From: an uncultured Bacteroides sp.
GTDB taxonomy: Bacteria; Bacteroidota; Bacteroidia; Chitinophagales; Chitinophagaceae
Length of the DNA stretch: 64,000 nt
NCBI GenBank assembly: GCA_902168085.1
Contig: CABHOP010000011.1
Span: 1-64,000 of the forward strand
Direction: 5' to 3'
Positions 38,090-47,654 of the stretch are shown here, in pieces; positions within the stretch are counted from its first letter, which is position 1, and each line of letters begins with the position of its first letter. The position numbers were made by a program, and so were the translations under genes. Below the pieces are notes generated by a model that was not told the DNA's origin, ran no database searches, and was given only the letters and a program-made list of their open reading frames with translations.

Positions 38090-38695
38090 ATGATATTGCC
38101 CGAATCGTTTTACACACGCAAGGATGTAGTGAAGATAGCTCAGGAATTACTCGGTAAAGTATTGGTCACGAATATAGATGGCATCTATACATCGGGTATG
38201 ATAGTGGAAACAGAAGCGTATGCTGGTGCTGCCGATAAAGCATCGCATGCCCATGGTAACAGGCGCACCAAACGTACAGAGATCATGTTTGGGCAAGGTG
38301 GTATGGCGTATGTATATCTGTGTTATGGCATCCATCATTTATTTAATGTAGTTACCAATATGCGCGATGTACCGCATGCAGTATTAATACGCGCAGTAGA
38401 GCCTTTAGAAGGCATAGAACATATGCTGGAACGGCGAGGAAAGGAAAAGCTGACACCATCGCTTACAGCCGGTCCCGGTGCTATGAGTATGGCATTGGGT
38501 ATTCATACCAGCCAGACGGGCAAATCTTTACTGGACAATGAAATATATATAGAAGACAGAGGCTTCAGGATACCGTCTAAAGATATTGTGCCAGGTACAA
38601 GGGTAGGTGTAGCCTATGCGCAGGAAGATGCATACCTGCCTTACCGGTTTTTCATCCGGGGCAATAAATACGTAAGCAAAGGAAAAGGGTTATAA
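38090..38695 (+). CDS. DNA-3-methyladenine glycosylase (AAG/MPG family)
   Basis: [16 protein letters not shown]...[54 protein letters not shown]...[11 protein letters not shown]. Confidence 0.93.
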   Translation: MILPESFYTRKDVVKIAQELLGKVLVTNIDGIYTSGMIVETEAYAGAADKASHAHGNRRTKRTEIMFGQGGMAYVYLCYGIHHLFNVVTNMRDVPHAVLIRAVEPLEGIEHMLERRGKEKLTPSLTAGPGAMSMALGIHTSQTGKSLLDNEIYIEDRGFRIPSKDIVPGTRVGVAYAQEDAYLPYRFFIRGNKYVSKGKGL

Positions 38696-38700
38696 AAAGA

Positions 38701-38724
38701 AAAGCCCTGCATTTGCAGGGCTTT
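38701..38724. terminator. Terminator between convergent genes
   Basis: AAAGCCCTGC-ATTT-GCAGGGCTTT. Confidence 0.75.
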
Positions 38725-38744
38725 CTGTTAGTATTCTTTACCTC

Positions 38745-39782
38745 TTAGAACTTAGGACAAGCGAAGTTGTAAGTAGGAGTAGATTCACGTTTGTTGATAG
38801 CACCGTTGAATATCAGCGATACTTCCAGTGCGCCATTGCTGTTGGTAGCACGAGAGAAGCCAGACATTGTCAGGTCGTAGCTGATACCCAGTTTCATTTT
38901 AGACCATTCGAAACCTACATAAGGAGCCAGGGCATCGTTGTAGCGATACCAGCCACCCAGGTATAATACGGTGTTTTTAGCATATTCAGCATCGTGGCCG
39001 GGGTTCAGTACGAAACCTACTGCGGCACCTGCCAGTACTTCTGTAGCGCTGGCTTGAGATTGAACCAAACCGCTCGCATACAGTACGATATTCTCATTCA
39101 GGTCGAATGAACCACCCAGGTAACCTGTGTAACGAGAGTGAATTTTGTGGTTATCACCCAGAAAGCTCTCAACAGGCTGTGTCAGGTGGTAGTATGAGAA
39201 ACCTACATAAGCAGTAGAGTGTTCTGTCATACGGCCTGAATACATTAAACCTAAGTTGAAATCAGGATATGTAAGATCCGAATTGTTCATTGCTTCATTG
39301 CTTTGTCCGCTGGCGGTACCGGTAGAAGCGTTCCATTGGTCTTCAAATATCAGCTTAGACGGGTCTACGCTTTTCTGAACCAATATACCTTGCAGGCCCA
39401 ATGACAGGGTGTGTTGTTTTTCATAACCAAAAGCTTTGTGATAAGCTAATGATAATCCGACACTTGTATTTTGCAAACCGCCCGAACCGGAACGGTCGTA
39501 AAGCCCTAACAGACCTATGCCTACTGCATCTCCGTTATCCAGGGTACCCTTCATAGCAGCCATATCAAAGGATATGGTACCTGTAACATAAGGGTTAGAA
39601 GATACACTGCTCCATTGTGAACGGTAGTTGGCCGCCAGGCGAAGGTCGCCCTGGGTAAGGCCCGTAAGCGCAGGGTTTAGTGTGAGGGGTGATGCAAAAT
39701 ATTGGGTGAAGTGCGGATCTTGTGCCATTGCCGAAGTCGCTAACATCATTGATGCACCCACGCCTAGTAATATTTTCTTCAT
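38745..39782 (-). CDS. PorP/SprF family type IX secretion system membrane protein
   Basis: AQDPHFTQYFASPLTLNPALTGLTQGDLRLAANYRSQWSSV is the family signature. Confidence 0.92.
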   Translation of the reverse strand: MKKILLGVGASMMLATSAMAQDPHFTQYFASPLTLNPALTGLTQGDLRLAANYRSQWSSVSSNPYVTGTISFDMAAMKGTLDNGDAVGIGLLGLYDRSGSGGLQNTSVGLSLAYHKAFGYEKQHTLSLGLQGILVQKSVDPSKLIFEDQWNASTGTASGQSNEAMNNSDLTYPDFNLGLMYSGRMTEHSTAYVGFSYYHLTQPVESFLGDNHKIHSRYTGYLGGSFDLNENIVLYASGLVQSQASATEVLAGAAVGFVLNPGHDAEYAKNTVLYLGGWYRYNDALAPYVGFEWSKMKLGISYDLTMSGFSRATNSNGALEVSLIFNGAINKRESTPTYNFACPKF

Positions 39783-39882
39783 CTGGGTAACGTTTATGAA
39801 TTTTATAATTGAGTTTCTGAAAGCCAAAATAAGCCAAATAATCCTATTATCCAAGACAGTAGGAATAATAATTTTAGTTGGG

Positions 39883-40530
39883 TTAAGACTGTTTTTTTAA
39901 TCCGAAAGCTAAGTCCCCTGCATCTCCCAGCCCGGGAACGATGTAGCCCCTTGCAGTCAGTTCTTCATCCACCGCTCCCGTCCATATCTCCACTTCCGGA
40001 AATTTACGCTTTAAAAGCTCTATGCCCTCGGTGCAGGCAATGGCCGAAACGATATGTATTTTACTGGGTTGGGCTACATTTGTAAGGGTTTCCAGTGCCA
40101 ATACCAATGACGCACCCGTTGCCAGCATCGGGTCGGCAATAATTAAGATACGGTTGGTAAGGTCGGGGCAGGTAAAATATTGCTGTTCTATTTCAAAACT
40201 GCCATCACGGTGGTGTTTGCGATACCCCGCAATAAAAGCATTATCTGCTTTGTCAAAATAATTGAGCAGCCCCTGGTGCAGTGGCACGCCCGCCCTTAAA
40301 ATGGTGGCCAGCACAGGTTGCTCTGCTTCCCGGCATATCGCTTCTCCCATAGGCGTTTGCACGGTCAGCATGTTATAATTCATCGTTTTGCTGATCTCAT
40401 AAGCAGCTATTTCGCCTATACGTTCCATATTCCTGCGAAAACGCATACGGTCGCCCTGTACCTCTACATCCCTTATTTCCCGTACCCATTGACATAGAAC
40501 CGAGTTTTGCTCGCTCAGATTGTGAACCAT
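39883..40530 (-). CDS. upp: Uracil phosphoribosyltransferase
   Basis: TILRAGVPLHQGLLNYFDKADNAFIAGYRKH...ILIIADPMLATGASLVLALETL...GDAGDLAFG. Confidence 0.92.
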   Translation of the reverse strand: MVHNLSEQNSVLCQWVREIRDVEVQGDRMRFRRNMERIGEIAAYEISKTMNYNMLTVQTPMGEAICREAEQPVLATILRAGVPLHQGLLNYFDKADNAFIAGYRKHHRDGSFEIEQQYFTCPDLTNRILIIADPMLATGASLVLALETLTNVAQPSKIHIVSAIACTEGIELLKRKFPEVEIWTGAVDEELTARGYIVPGLGDAGDLAFGLKKQS

Positions 40531-40695
40531 AACATCTTAATTAATGTGGTAATGCAATGTACTGCAAAATAACCGGCTATCATATAGGCTTGTTAATGGA
40601 TTGTTTAAATGTGTAATTTGTTCAGCTATTGCCGTTAAAGTGGCGTTAAACTGCCTATGGCATATTTTGATACATACGGCAAGCTTCTATTTTTG

Positions 40696-40703
40696 TACCT
40701 TTG
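40696..40703 (+). promoter_or_regulatory. Candidate -7 element TACCTTTG upstream of uppS
   Basis: Exact TAnnTTTG 36 nt before the uppS ATG. Confidence 0.45.
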
Positions 40704-40739
40704 CACACCTTTTCAAAAGAGGGTAACACAAATTCCAAG

Positions 40740-41501
40740 ATGGACATTCTACAATCTCTTGACCGCTCCAGGCTGCCACAGCACATAGCCATTATAATGG
40801 ATGGTAATGGCCGTTGGGCAAAAGAACAGGGGCAGGACCGTGTTTTCGGTCATCATGAAGGTGTGCTTAGTGTGCGCGATATTGTAAACGGCTGTGCGGA
40901 AATAGGCATATCTTACCTTACACTATATGCATTTTCTACCGAAAACTGGAACAGGCCTAAAGAAGAAGTAGATGCGCTGATGGAATTGCTGGTGAATACC
41001 ATCAGGAAGGAGGTAGAAGAATTGAAGAAAAATAATGTGCGCCTGCACGTTATTGGTGATTTTGAAAGCCTGCCTGCTGTATGCCAGAAGGAATTGAACG
41101 AAGCAAAAGAAATGACAGCCGCTAATACGGGGCTCAACCTGATACTGGCACTCAGCTACAGTTCCCGCTGGGAAATGATAGATGCTGCCAAAAAGATGGT
41201 GGCCGATGCTGCTGCCGGTAAGCTGAAGCCGGAAGAGGTGAATGATGCTGTGTTTCATAAATATCTTAATACGGCACCCTTTCCCGATCCTGAATTGATG
41301 ATACGCACGAGTGGGGAATACAGGATCAGCAATTTTTTACTTTACCAACTGGCCTATGCAGAGCTGTATTTTACACCTGTGCACTGGCCGGCATTCCGAA
41401 AACAAAATTTATACGAAGCGCTGCTTGATTACCAAAAACGTGAGCGCCGTTTCGGTAAAACGAGTGAACAAATTCAAACGAATTCTCCCCAGCATGCCTA
41501 A
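40740..41501 (+). CDS. uppS: Isoprenyl (di-trans,poly-cis-undecaprenyl) diphosphate synthase
   Basis: PQHIAIIMDGNGRWAKEQGQDRVFGHHEG...LTLYAFSTENWNRP...PELMIRTSGEYRISNFLLYQLAYAELYFTPVHWP. Confidence 0.95.
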   Translation: MDILQSLDRSRLPQHIAIIMDGNGRWAKEQGQDRVFGHHEGVLSVRDIVNGCAEIGISYLTLYAFSTENWNRPKEEVDALMELLVNTIRKEVEELKKNNVRLHVIGDFESLPAVCQKELNEAKEMTAANTGLNLILALSYSSRWEMIDAAKKMVADAAAGKLKPEEVNDAVFHKYLNTAPFPDPELMIRTSGEYRISNFLLYQLAYAELYFTPVHWPAFRKQNLYEALLDYQKRERRFGKTSEQIQTNSPQHA

Positions 41502-44190
41502 GAGCTTTTTGCGTTATTCTTTATTGTTTACTACTCTGCTTGCAGCTAATGCGCAGCATTTATATGCGCAGCTGGCTATGCCGGGAGACAGTACTACCAA
41601 CCTCAGCAGTTTGCGTCAGCAAAGGCAAAGCTTTTCCGACCCTGCTACCCCCAAACAGTATGAAATAGCCGGTATCACCGTTAGCGGCACCCGTTATCTG
41701 GATGAAGACCTGTTGATAGCCGTTACAGGCCTAACCATTGGTGGTAAAATAAAATTGCCGCACGATGAAAGCATTGCCAAAGCTATCCGCAACCTGTGGA
41801 AGCAAGAGCTTTTTTCCGATGTTTCCGTAAGCATTACCAAAACAATAGGCACTAAGATATTTCTTGATATTAAAGTAGAAGAACGCCCGCGCCTGGCACG
41901 CTACAACTTTAAAGGCATTAAGAAAAGTGAAGCACAGGAACTGAAAGATAAATCGGGACTTGTAAAAGGTAGGGTAGTGACAGAAGCTACCAAGAAAGAG
42001 GCGATGGTGCGTATCGAAAAGTATTTCTTTGAAAAGGGGTACGGCGATGTGCGCATGAAAGTGACGGAACGGATTGATACCATTTCTACCAACTCCATTA
42101 TACTCACCTTCGATATTGATAAAGGAAACAAAACCCACATCAACCAGGTAAGTATAGCAGGTAATGACAATGCCAATACGCTGAAGCTGAAACGCATGTT
42201 GCGTTCTACTAAAGAGATGGCGCGTATATCTATATACCCTGCTGATGCTACCAGTATGTTTGGAAAGGAGGAACGTTCTTTCGGTAAATACATGAAAGAG
42301 TTCCATTTCTTATCACTTTCAAAAACACTGGAAGCGCTCGACCCTTATTTCCGTTATAATTTCTTCAGCTCTTCTAAGTTCAACCAGAAGAAGTATGAAG
42401 ATGATAAACAAGGACTGATAGAATATTATAATACATTAGGTTTCCGCGATGCTGCTATCGAAAAGGATACGGTTTATCGTGTGGAAAATGGTAATGTAAA
42501 CATTGATATTAAAGTAAAGGAAGGCCGCCGTTATTACTTTGGCGATATAGAGTGGAAGGGTAACACCAAATACTCCAACGACTTTCTTACCAAAACATTG
42601 GGTATAAAGAAAGGCGACATCTATAACCAGCAACTGCTGGATACCCGACTGGGCCGCGCTATGAGCCCCGAGGGTGGTGAAGATATCAGTAGCTACTACA
42701 TGGATGACGGATACTTGTTTTTCAACGTAGACCCCGTAGAAACTTCAATCATTGGCGATACTATTAATTATGAGATGCGCATTACGGAAGGGCCGCAGGC
42801 TACTATCCGTAACATAACCATAACAGGTAACGACCGTACCAATGAGCACGTAGTACGCCGCGAACTCAGGACACTACCCGGTAATAAATTCAGCCGTACC
42901 GACCTGATACGTTCACAGCGCGAGATAGCCAACCTTGGCTTCTTCGACCAGGAGAAAATAGGCATACAACCTAAACCTAACCAGGAAGATGGTACCGTAG
43001 ACATTGAATACAGCCTTGTAGAAAAATCGAGCGACCAATTGCAGCTTTCTGCAGGTTTCGGTGGCGGTGTTAGCTTCTATGGTAATATTGGTATTGTATT
43101 CAGCAACTTCTCGCTGCGCAATATCTTCAAACCGCAATTCTGGGATCCGCTTCCGGTAGGAGATGGCCAGCGCCTGTCGCTGAACTATCAATCGAATGGT
43201 AAATACTACAACTCTTTGAACTTCTCGTTCACGGAGCCCTGGCTGGGTGGTAAAAAGCCAAATGCATTAACTACCAGCCTGCTGTATAGCCGCTATTCAG
43301 GTGTTGGTGCACCGCTACCTGCCGACTCTTCATTCATCAGTGTATGGGGTGGTGGCCTGTCGCTTAGTAAGCGTGTGAAGTGGCCGGATGATAACTTCGT
43401 ATTTACCTATGGGGCAAACTATCAGAACTATCAGCTAAAAGATTACTCCCTGCTGACAGATAACAACAATAATCCATTCAGAAATGGGTTTAGTAATAAC
43501 CTGTACTTCAAATTAGTATTAGCACGTTATTCTGTCGATCAGCCGCTGTACCCGCGTAGTGGTTCTAACATCAGCTTTACATTCCAGTTTACGCTGCCAT
43601 ACAGCCTGTTTAGCGATAAGGATTATGCTAATGAAACTGTGCAGGAAAAGTATAAATGGGTGGAGTATCATAAATACCGTTTCACGGCAGAGTGGTACCA
43701 GAAGATCACCGGCAACCTGGTATTTAAGTTAGCTACCAAGTATGGTTACCTGGGTTATTACAACCCGGAATTGGGTTACTCTCCGTTCGAGCGTTTCCAG
43801 CTGGGTGGCGATGGTCTTTCAGGACGTAACTTCTTCGTGGGCCGCGATATCATAGCGCACCGTGGTTATAAGGATCCGTATCAAACTAACGCTGTAATAT
43901 TTAATAAATATACTGCAGAGGTGCGCTATCCGTTCTCGTTAAGTCCTACATCTACTATATACGGTCTTGCGTTTGTAGAGGCAGCCAATGCGTGGAATGA
44001 TTTTAATGATTACAATCCTTTCAAGCTGAAACGTTCTGCTGGTTTGGGTGTCAGGCTGTTCCTGCCTATGTTCGGCCTGTTGGGTCTTGACTATGGGGTT
44101 GGCTTCGATAGCTTCAACAGGGCTACCGGTGCTACCAAGCTGTCCGATATCGCCGCCTTTACCTTCATGCTGGGCTTCGAGCCGGATTGA
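41494..44190 (+). CDS. bamA: Outer membrane protein assembly factor BamA
   Basis: POTRA repeats (ITVSGTRYLDEDLL, FKGIKKSEAQELKDKSGLVKGRV, ITITGNDRTNEHVVRRELRTLPGNKF), C-terminal barrel with GGDGLSGRNFF; start overlaps uppS stop by 8 nt. Confidence 0.93.
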   Translation: MPKSFLRYSLLFTTLLAANAQHLYAQLAMPGDSTTNLSSLRQQRQSFSDPATPKQYEIAGITVSGTRYLDEDLLIAVTGLTIGGKIKLPHDESIAKAIRNLWKQELFSDVSVSITKTIGTKIFLDIKVEERPRLARYNFKGIKKSEAQELKDKSGLVKGRVVTEATKKEAMVRIEKYFFEKGYGDVRMKVTERIDTISTNSIILTFDIDKGNKTHINQVSIAGNDNANTLKLKRMLRSTKEMARISIYPADATSMFGKEERSFGKYMKEFHFLSLSKTLEALDPYFRYNFFSSSKFNQKKYEDDKQGLIEYYNTLGFRDAAIEKDTVYRVENGNVNIDIKVKEGRRYYFGDIEWKGNTKYSNDFLTKTLGIKKGDIYNQQLLDTRLGRAMSPEGGEDISSYYMDDGYLFFNVDPVETSIIGDTINYEMRITEGPQATIRNITITGNDRTNEHVVRRELRTLPGNKFSRTDLIRSQREIANLGFFDQEKIGIQPKPNQEDGTVDIEYSLVEKSSDQLQLSAGFGGGVSFYGNIGIVFSNFSLRNIFKPQFWDPLPVGDGQRLSLNYQSNGKYYNSLNFSFTEPWLGGKKPNALTTSLLYSRYSGVGAPLPADSSFISVWGGGLSLSKRVKWPDDNFVFTYGANYQNYQLKDYSLLTDNNNNPFRNGFSNNLYFKLVLARYSVDQPLYPRSGSNISFTFQFTLPYSLFSDKDYANETVQEKYKWVEYHKYRFTAEWYQKITGNLVFKLATKYGYLGYYNPELGYSPFERFQLGGDGLSGRNFFVGRDIIAHRGYKDPYQTNAVIFNKYTAEVRYPFSLSPTSTIYGLAFVEAANAWNDFNDYNPFKLKRSAGLGVRLFLPMFGLLGLDYGVGFDSFNRATGATKLSDIAAFTFMLGFEPD

Positions 44191-44231
44191 TGCTAATGGA
44201 TTATATTGCATAATAATAAACTCAGTAAAAG

Positions 44232-44744
44232 ATGAAAAAGATAGTTTTAAGTATTGCCCTTATACTTAGCGTTATTGCCGCTAACGCACAACGCTATTGT
44301 ATCATTGATAGTAAATACATACTGGATAAGGTAGTAGATTATAAAGATGCCCAAACGCGCCTGGATAAGCTATCGAAAGACTGGCAGACCGATATAGACA
44401 ACCGTATGCAGGAAGTAGACCGCATGTATAAAGCCTACCAGGCCGAACGTGCCATGCTTTCCGACGACATGCGTAAAAAACGTGAGGATGAGATTGTGCT
44501 GAAAGAGAAATCGGCCAAAGACCTGCAGAAGCAACGCTTTGGTTATGAAGGAGAACTGTTCAAAGAGCGCCAGAAACTGGTAAAACCCATACAAGACAGG
44601 GTGTACAATGCAGTGCAGAAAATGGCGCAGACAAAAGGTTTTGATTTGGTTCTGGATAAGGCCGGTGGTGTAACAATGTTCTATGCAGATCCGAAACTGG
44701 ATAAAAGTGAGGATGTGTTAAAATTACTTGGAATAAACAAATAA
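44232..44744 (+). CDS. OmpH/Skp family periplasmic chaperone
   Basis: Signal peptide; RYCIIDSKYILDKVVDYKDAQTRLDKLSKDWQTDID; coiled coil; follows bamA. Confidence 0.88.
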   Translation: MKKIVLSIALILSVIAANAQRYCIIDSKYILDKVVDYKDAQTRLDKLSKDWQTDIDNRMQEVDRMYKAYQAERAMLSDDMRKKREDEIVLKEKSAKDLQKQRFGYEGELFKERQKLVKPIQDRVYNAVQKMAQTKGFDLVLDKAGGVTMFYADPKLDKSEDVLKLLGINK

Positions 44745-44795
44745 TGGCATTTACTTTGCACAGCTTAAATAAATAAAAGTTATACAATATACACA

Positions 44796-45302
44796 ATGAA
44801 AAAAATCGTATTATTTCTTGCCTGCGGTTTGTTGATCGGCAACATGGCATTTGCTCAAGCTACGAAATTCGGTTATATAGATTCTCGCGAACTGCTGAAA
44901 GCTATGCCCGAAATGACGAAGGCTGAAGCTGATATTCAAACCTATGCTAAATCTTTCCAGGATCAGCTGCAGACAATGAGCCAGGAGTATGAGAAAAAAG
45001 TGAAAGAGTTTCAAGCTGGCGAAAAAACCATGACAGATGCGGTAAAAGAAGTGAAAGTGAAAGAGATTCAGGACCTGGAAGGCCGCATCCAAAGCACCAA
45101 CCAAAGTGCACAGGAAAAAGTAGAAAAGAAAAGGCAGGAACTGCTGCAACCTATTTTGGATAAAGCAGACAAAGCAATAAAAGATGTAGCTAAGGAAAAA
45201 GCATACGATTATGTTTTCGATTCAAGCACCGGCACTTTATTGCATGCTAAAGAAAGCGATAACATCCTGGCACTGGTAAAAGCCAAACTGGGTATTAAAT
45301 AA
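44796..45302 (+). CDS. OmpH/Skp family periplasmic chaperone (second paralog)
   Basis: Signal peptide; KFGYIDSRELLKAMPEMTKAEADIQTYAKSFQDQLQTMSQEYEKKVKEFQ. Confidence 0.92.
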   Translation: MKKIVLFLACGLLIGNMAFAQATKFGYIDSRELLKAMPEMTKAEADIQTYAKSFQDQLQTMSQEYEKKVKEFQAGEKTMTDAVKEVKVKEIQDLEGRIQSTNQSAQEKVEKKRQELLQPILDKADKAIKDVAKEKAYDYVFDSSTGTLLHAKESDNILALVKAKLGIK

Positions 45303-45324
45303 TCATAGTAAATCTGATAAAAGA

Positions 45325-45350
45325 AAAGGAGCACAATGTGCTCCTTTTTT
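45325..45350 (+). terminator. Terminator after skp pair
   Basis: AAAGGAGCAC-AAT-GTGCTCCTTT then T-tract. Confidence 0.85.
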
Positions 45351-45955
45351 TAATGCTCTTTGCCAAACAATTTCTCGCCCGCCCTTATAGGTATCTTTAA
45401 GCGGTTTTCTACCGGCGGAATGGGGCAGTTATAGCCTCCCGCATAGGCACAATATGGGTTGTAGCACTTGTTAAAGTCAAGTACTATCCTGCCATCTTTT
45501 ATATCTGCAGTAGATAGGTCTATATACCTGCCGCCTCCGTATGTTTCGGTATAAGTAGTTTCGTCTGTAAAAGGCACGAAAAGATGCTGTGCATGTGCCG
45601 TGTCTTCCAGCAGTTTCAGGTTTTGATATACTTGCAATGCCTGCTGTTTTCCGCCAATGGCAAAGGTAAGCACCCCATATTGCCTGAATTGTTTGGTTTT
45701 GCCACTATAGGTAGGCATATCAAATGGCTTAGCCTCCGGTGTCTCCGTTATAGTAGCTACTACACGATACAGGCTATTGGCATTGTAAAAGCGTAAATAG
45801 GCCGTATCACCGCCCTTCAGCGGGCCTCGCGGCTCTGTTATGAATGCTTCCTTGTACTGCTGCCTGTGTGCCGCTATCCGCTCTTCATACGAATGCTGGG
45901 CCTGCGCAGCATAACAGGCGCAGAGCAGTAGGGCAGTGCTGATGATATATTTCAT
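45350..45955 (-). CDS. DUF1684 domain-containing protein
   Basis: Signal peptide; DFNKCYNPYCAYAGGYNCPIPPVENRLKIPIRAGEKLF. Confidence 0.88.
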   Translation of the reverse strand: MKYIISTALLLCACYAAQAQHSYEERIAAHRQQYKEAFITEPRGPLKGGDTAYLRFYNANSLYRVVATITETPEAKPFDMPTYSGKTKQFRQYGVLTFAIGGKQQALQVYQNLKLLEDTAHAQHLFVPFTDETTYTETYGGGRYIDLSTADIKDGRIVLDFNKCYNPYCAYAGGYNCPIPPVENRLKIPIRAGEKLFGKEH

Positions 45956-45960
45956 GCTAT

Positions 45961-45989
45961 TAAAAAAGCCCCGTATCGTTACGGGGCTT
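45961..45989 (-). terminator. Terminator downstream of sigma factor gene
   Basis: Minus strand AGCCCCGTA-ACGA-TACGGGGCT then TTTTTT. Confidence 0.85.
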
Positions 45990-46012
45990 CAAATTTATGT
46001 GTAAAATTACGA

Positions 46013-46888
46013 TTAGTTTCCGAGGTATGATTTAAGCAACTGGCAGCGTGTAGCAGTGCGCAGTTTGGTTATCGCTTTGTCTTTTATCTGGCGTACACGC
46101 TCACGTGTCAGTGAGAATTTTTCGCCTATGTCCTCCAGGCTCATAGGATGTTCTACACCTATGCCGAAATACAGTTTGATAACATCGCGCTGGCGGTCTG
46201 TAAGGGTGCTGAGCGAACGCTCAATTTCACAACGCAGGGAATCGTAATGCTCCAGTTCTGAATCTGCAGAGTCTGAATTGGGGTTTTCCAATACATCCAG
46301 CAGCGTATTATCTTCACTGTCTACAAACGGTGCATCTACAGATACGTGGCGTGCAGCCACACCCAGTGTCGTTTCTACTTCTTCCGTACCAATCTCCAGC
46401 AGTTCTGCCAGTTCTTCGGTAGATGGTTCGCGTTCAAATTCCTGTTCCAGTTGAGAGTAAGCCTTGCTTATTTTGTTAGACAAGCCCACTTTGTTCAGTG
46501 GCAGGCGCACAATACGTGATTGTTCAGCCAATGCCTGCAGTATCGATTGGCGTATCCACCATACTGCATAAGAAATGAATTTAAAGCCGCGTGTTTCGTC
46601 AAAGCGTTGTGCCGCTTTTATCAGGCCCAGGTTTCCTTCATTGATAAGGTCGCTTAACGAAAGTCCCTGGTTTTGATATTGTTTAGCAACAGATACTACG
46701 AAACGCAAGTTGGCCTTTGTCAGTTTTTCAAGGGCGCGCTGGTCGCCTTGCTTTATCCGGATGGCAAGTTGTACTTCTTCTTCCGGTGTAATCAGGTCTA
46801 CTTTACCAATTTCCTGGAGATACTTTTCCAGTGATTGGCTCTCACGATTGGTAATGGACTTCGTGATCTTTAGTTGACGCATAGACAT
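46013..46888 (-). CDS. rpoD: Primary RNA polymerase sigma factor (RpoD/SigA, short Bacteroidota type)
   Basis: [34 protein letters not shown]...[49 protein letters not shown]...[28 protein letters not shown]. Confidence 0.95.
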   Translation of the reverse strand: MSMRQLKITKSITNRESQSLEKYLQEIGKVDLITPEEEVQLAIRIKQGDQRALEKLTKANLRFVVSVAKQYQNQGLSLSDLINEGNLGLIKAAQRFDETRGFKFISYAVWWIRQSILQALAEQSRIVRLPLNKVGLSNKISKAYSQLEQEFEREPSTEELAELLEIGTEEVETTLGVAARHVSVDAPFVDSEDNTLLDVLENPNSDSADSELEHYDSLRCEIERSLSTLTDRQRDVIKLYFGIGVEHPMSLEDIGEKFSLTRERVRQIKDKAITKLRTATRCQLLKSYLGN

Positions 46889-46955
46889 AGGCAGAGCTTT
46901 TGTTTAAGTTAGAGAATAGAAGGAGTATAATGAGTAGATTGTGACATTGTTGTGG

Positions 46956-46987
46956 CAAATCTAAGTGTCAGAGCAATTCAACCCAAA
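46956..46987 (-). promoter_or_regulatory. Bacteroidota-type promoter of the sigma factor gene: TTTG-N20-TAGATTTG
   Basis: Minus strand reads TTTGGGTTGAATTGCTCTGACACTTAGATTTG, matching the TTTG-N(17-23)-TAnnTTTG consensus with an ~67-nt leader. Confidence 0.7.
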
Positions 46988-47134
46988 AAAAAAATTAAGA
47001 AATTCTTAACAGCAAAAATCAAACCAATTTTATGGAGGAGCAAGCTTATTTTACAGGAATTTACTGAAATAATTTTGATTGTTCAAACCTTTTTTTATTA
47101 TTGCAGCAACGTTAAGCTTTCGAGAACATTTACG

Positions 47135-47518
47135 ATGAGTAAGAAAAAGACAATGTATACACTTGAGTTTCCGGTAAGGTGCTCTCCTTCTATTCTATAC
47201 GAATTTTTATCTACCCCTGTTGGTTTGCAAGAATGGTTTGCTGATAAGGTCGATCAGCGCGATCATACTTTTTACTTTAGCTGGAATGGTGCTACAGACA
47301 CGGCTGACGTGGTGGAGCAACTGGAGAATGAATTTGTAAAATATCGTTGGGATTATTACGATGATGATGAATTTTTCGAGTTTCGGATAGAACAAAGTCC
47401 GATAACAAACGAAACAATTCTGAAAATAACTGACTTCGCAGATAAGTATGATATCAAAGATCAGGAACGCTTGTGGAATTCACAGGTGAGTGATCTGAAG
47501 CATCGTATCGGCAGCTAA
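47135..47518 (+). CDS. START-like domain protein (SRPBCC/AHSA1-like)
   Basis: YTLEFPVRCSPSILYEFLSTPVGLQEWFADKVDQRDHTFYFSWNG; start set at MSKKKTMY. Confidence 0.8.
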   Translation: MSKKKTMYTLEFPVRCSPSILYEFLSTPVGLQEWFADKVDQRDHTFYFSWNGATDTADVVEQLENEFVKYRWDYYDDDEFFEFRIEQSPITNETILKITDFADKYDIKDQERLWNSQVSDLKHRIGS

Positions 47519-47541
47519 GCATCGTTTTTTGAAAAAAAATT

Positions 47542-47569
47542 AAAAGCTTGCTGAAAAGCAAGCTTTTTT
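47542..47569 (+). terminator. Terminator after START-like gene
   Basis: AAAAGCTTGCT-GAAA-AGCAAGCTTTTTT. Confidence 0.85.
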
Positions 47570-47654
47570 ACTATGTTAAAAGCACAGGTTTATCTATAGC
47601 AAAGCAACCATAAAGCGGTAGTTTTCTGTAGGTTTGCACAAATTCTTGCCGGCA

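Noticed and set aside
41311-41493. N-terminal extension of the BamA ORF
   Set aside because: Overlaps uppS in another frame; a proper signal peptide begins at 41494.
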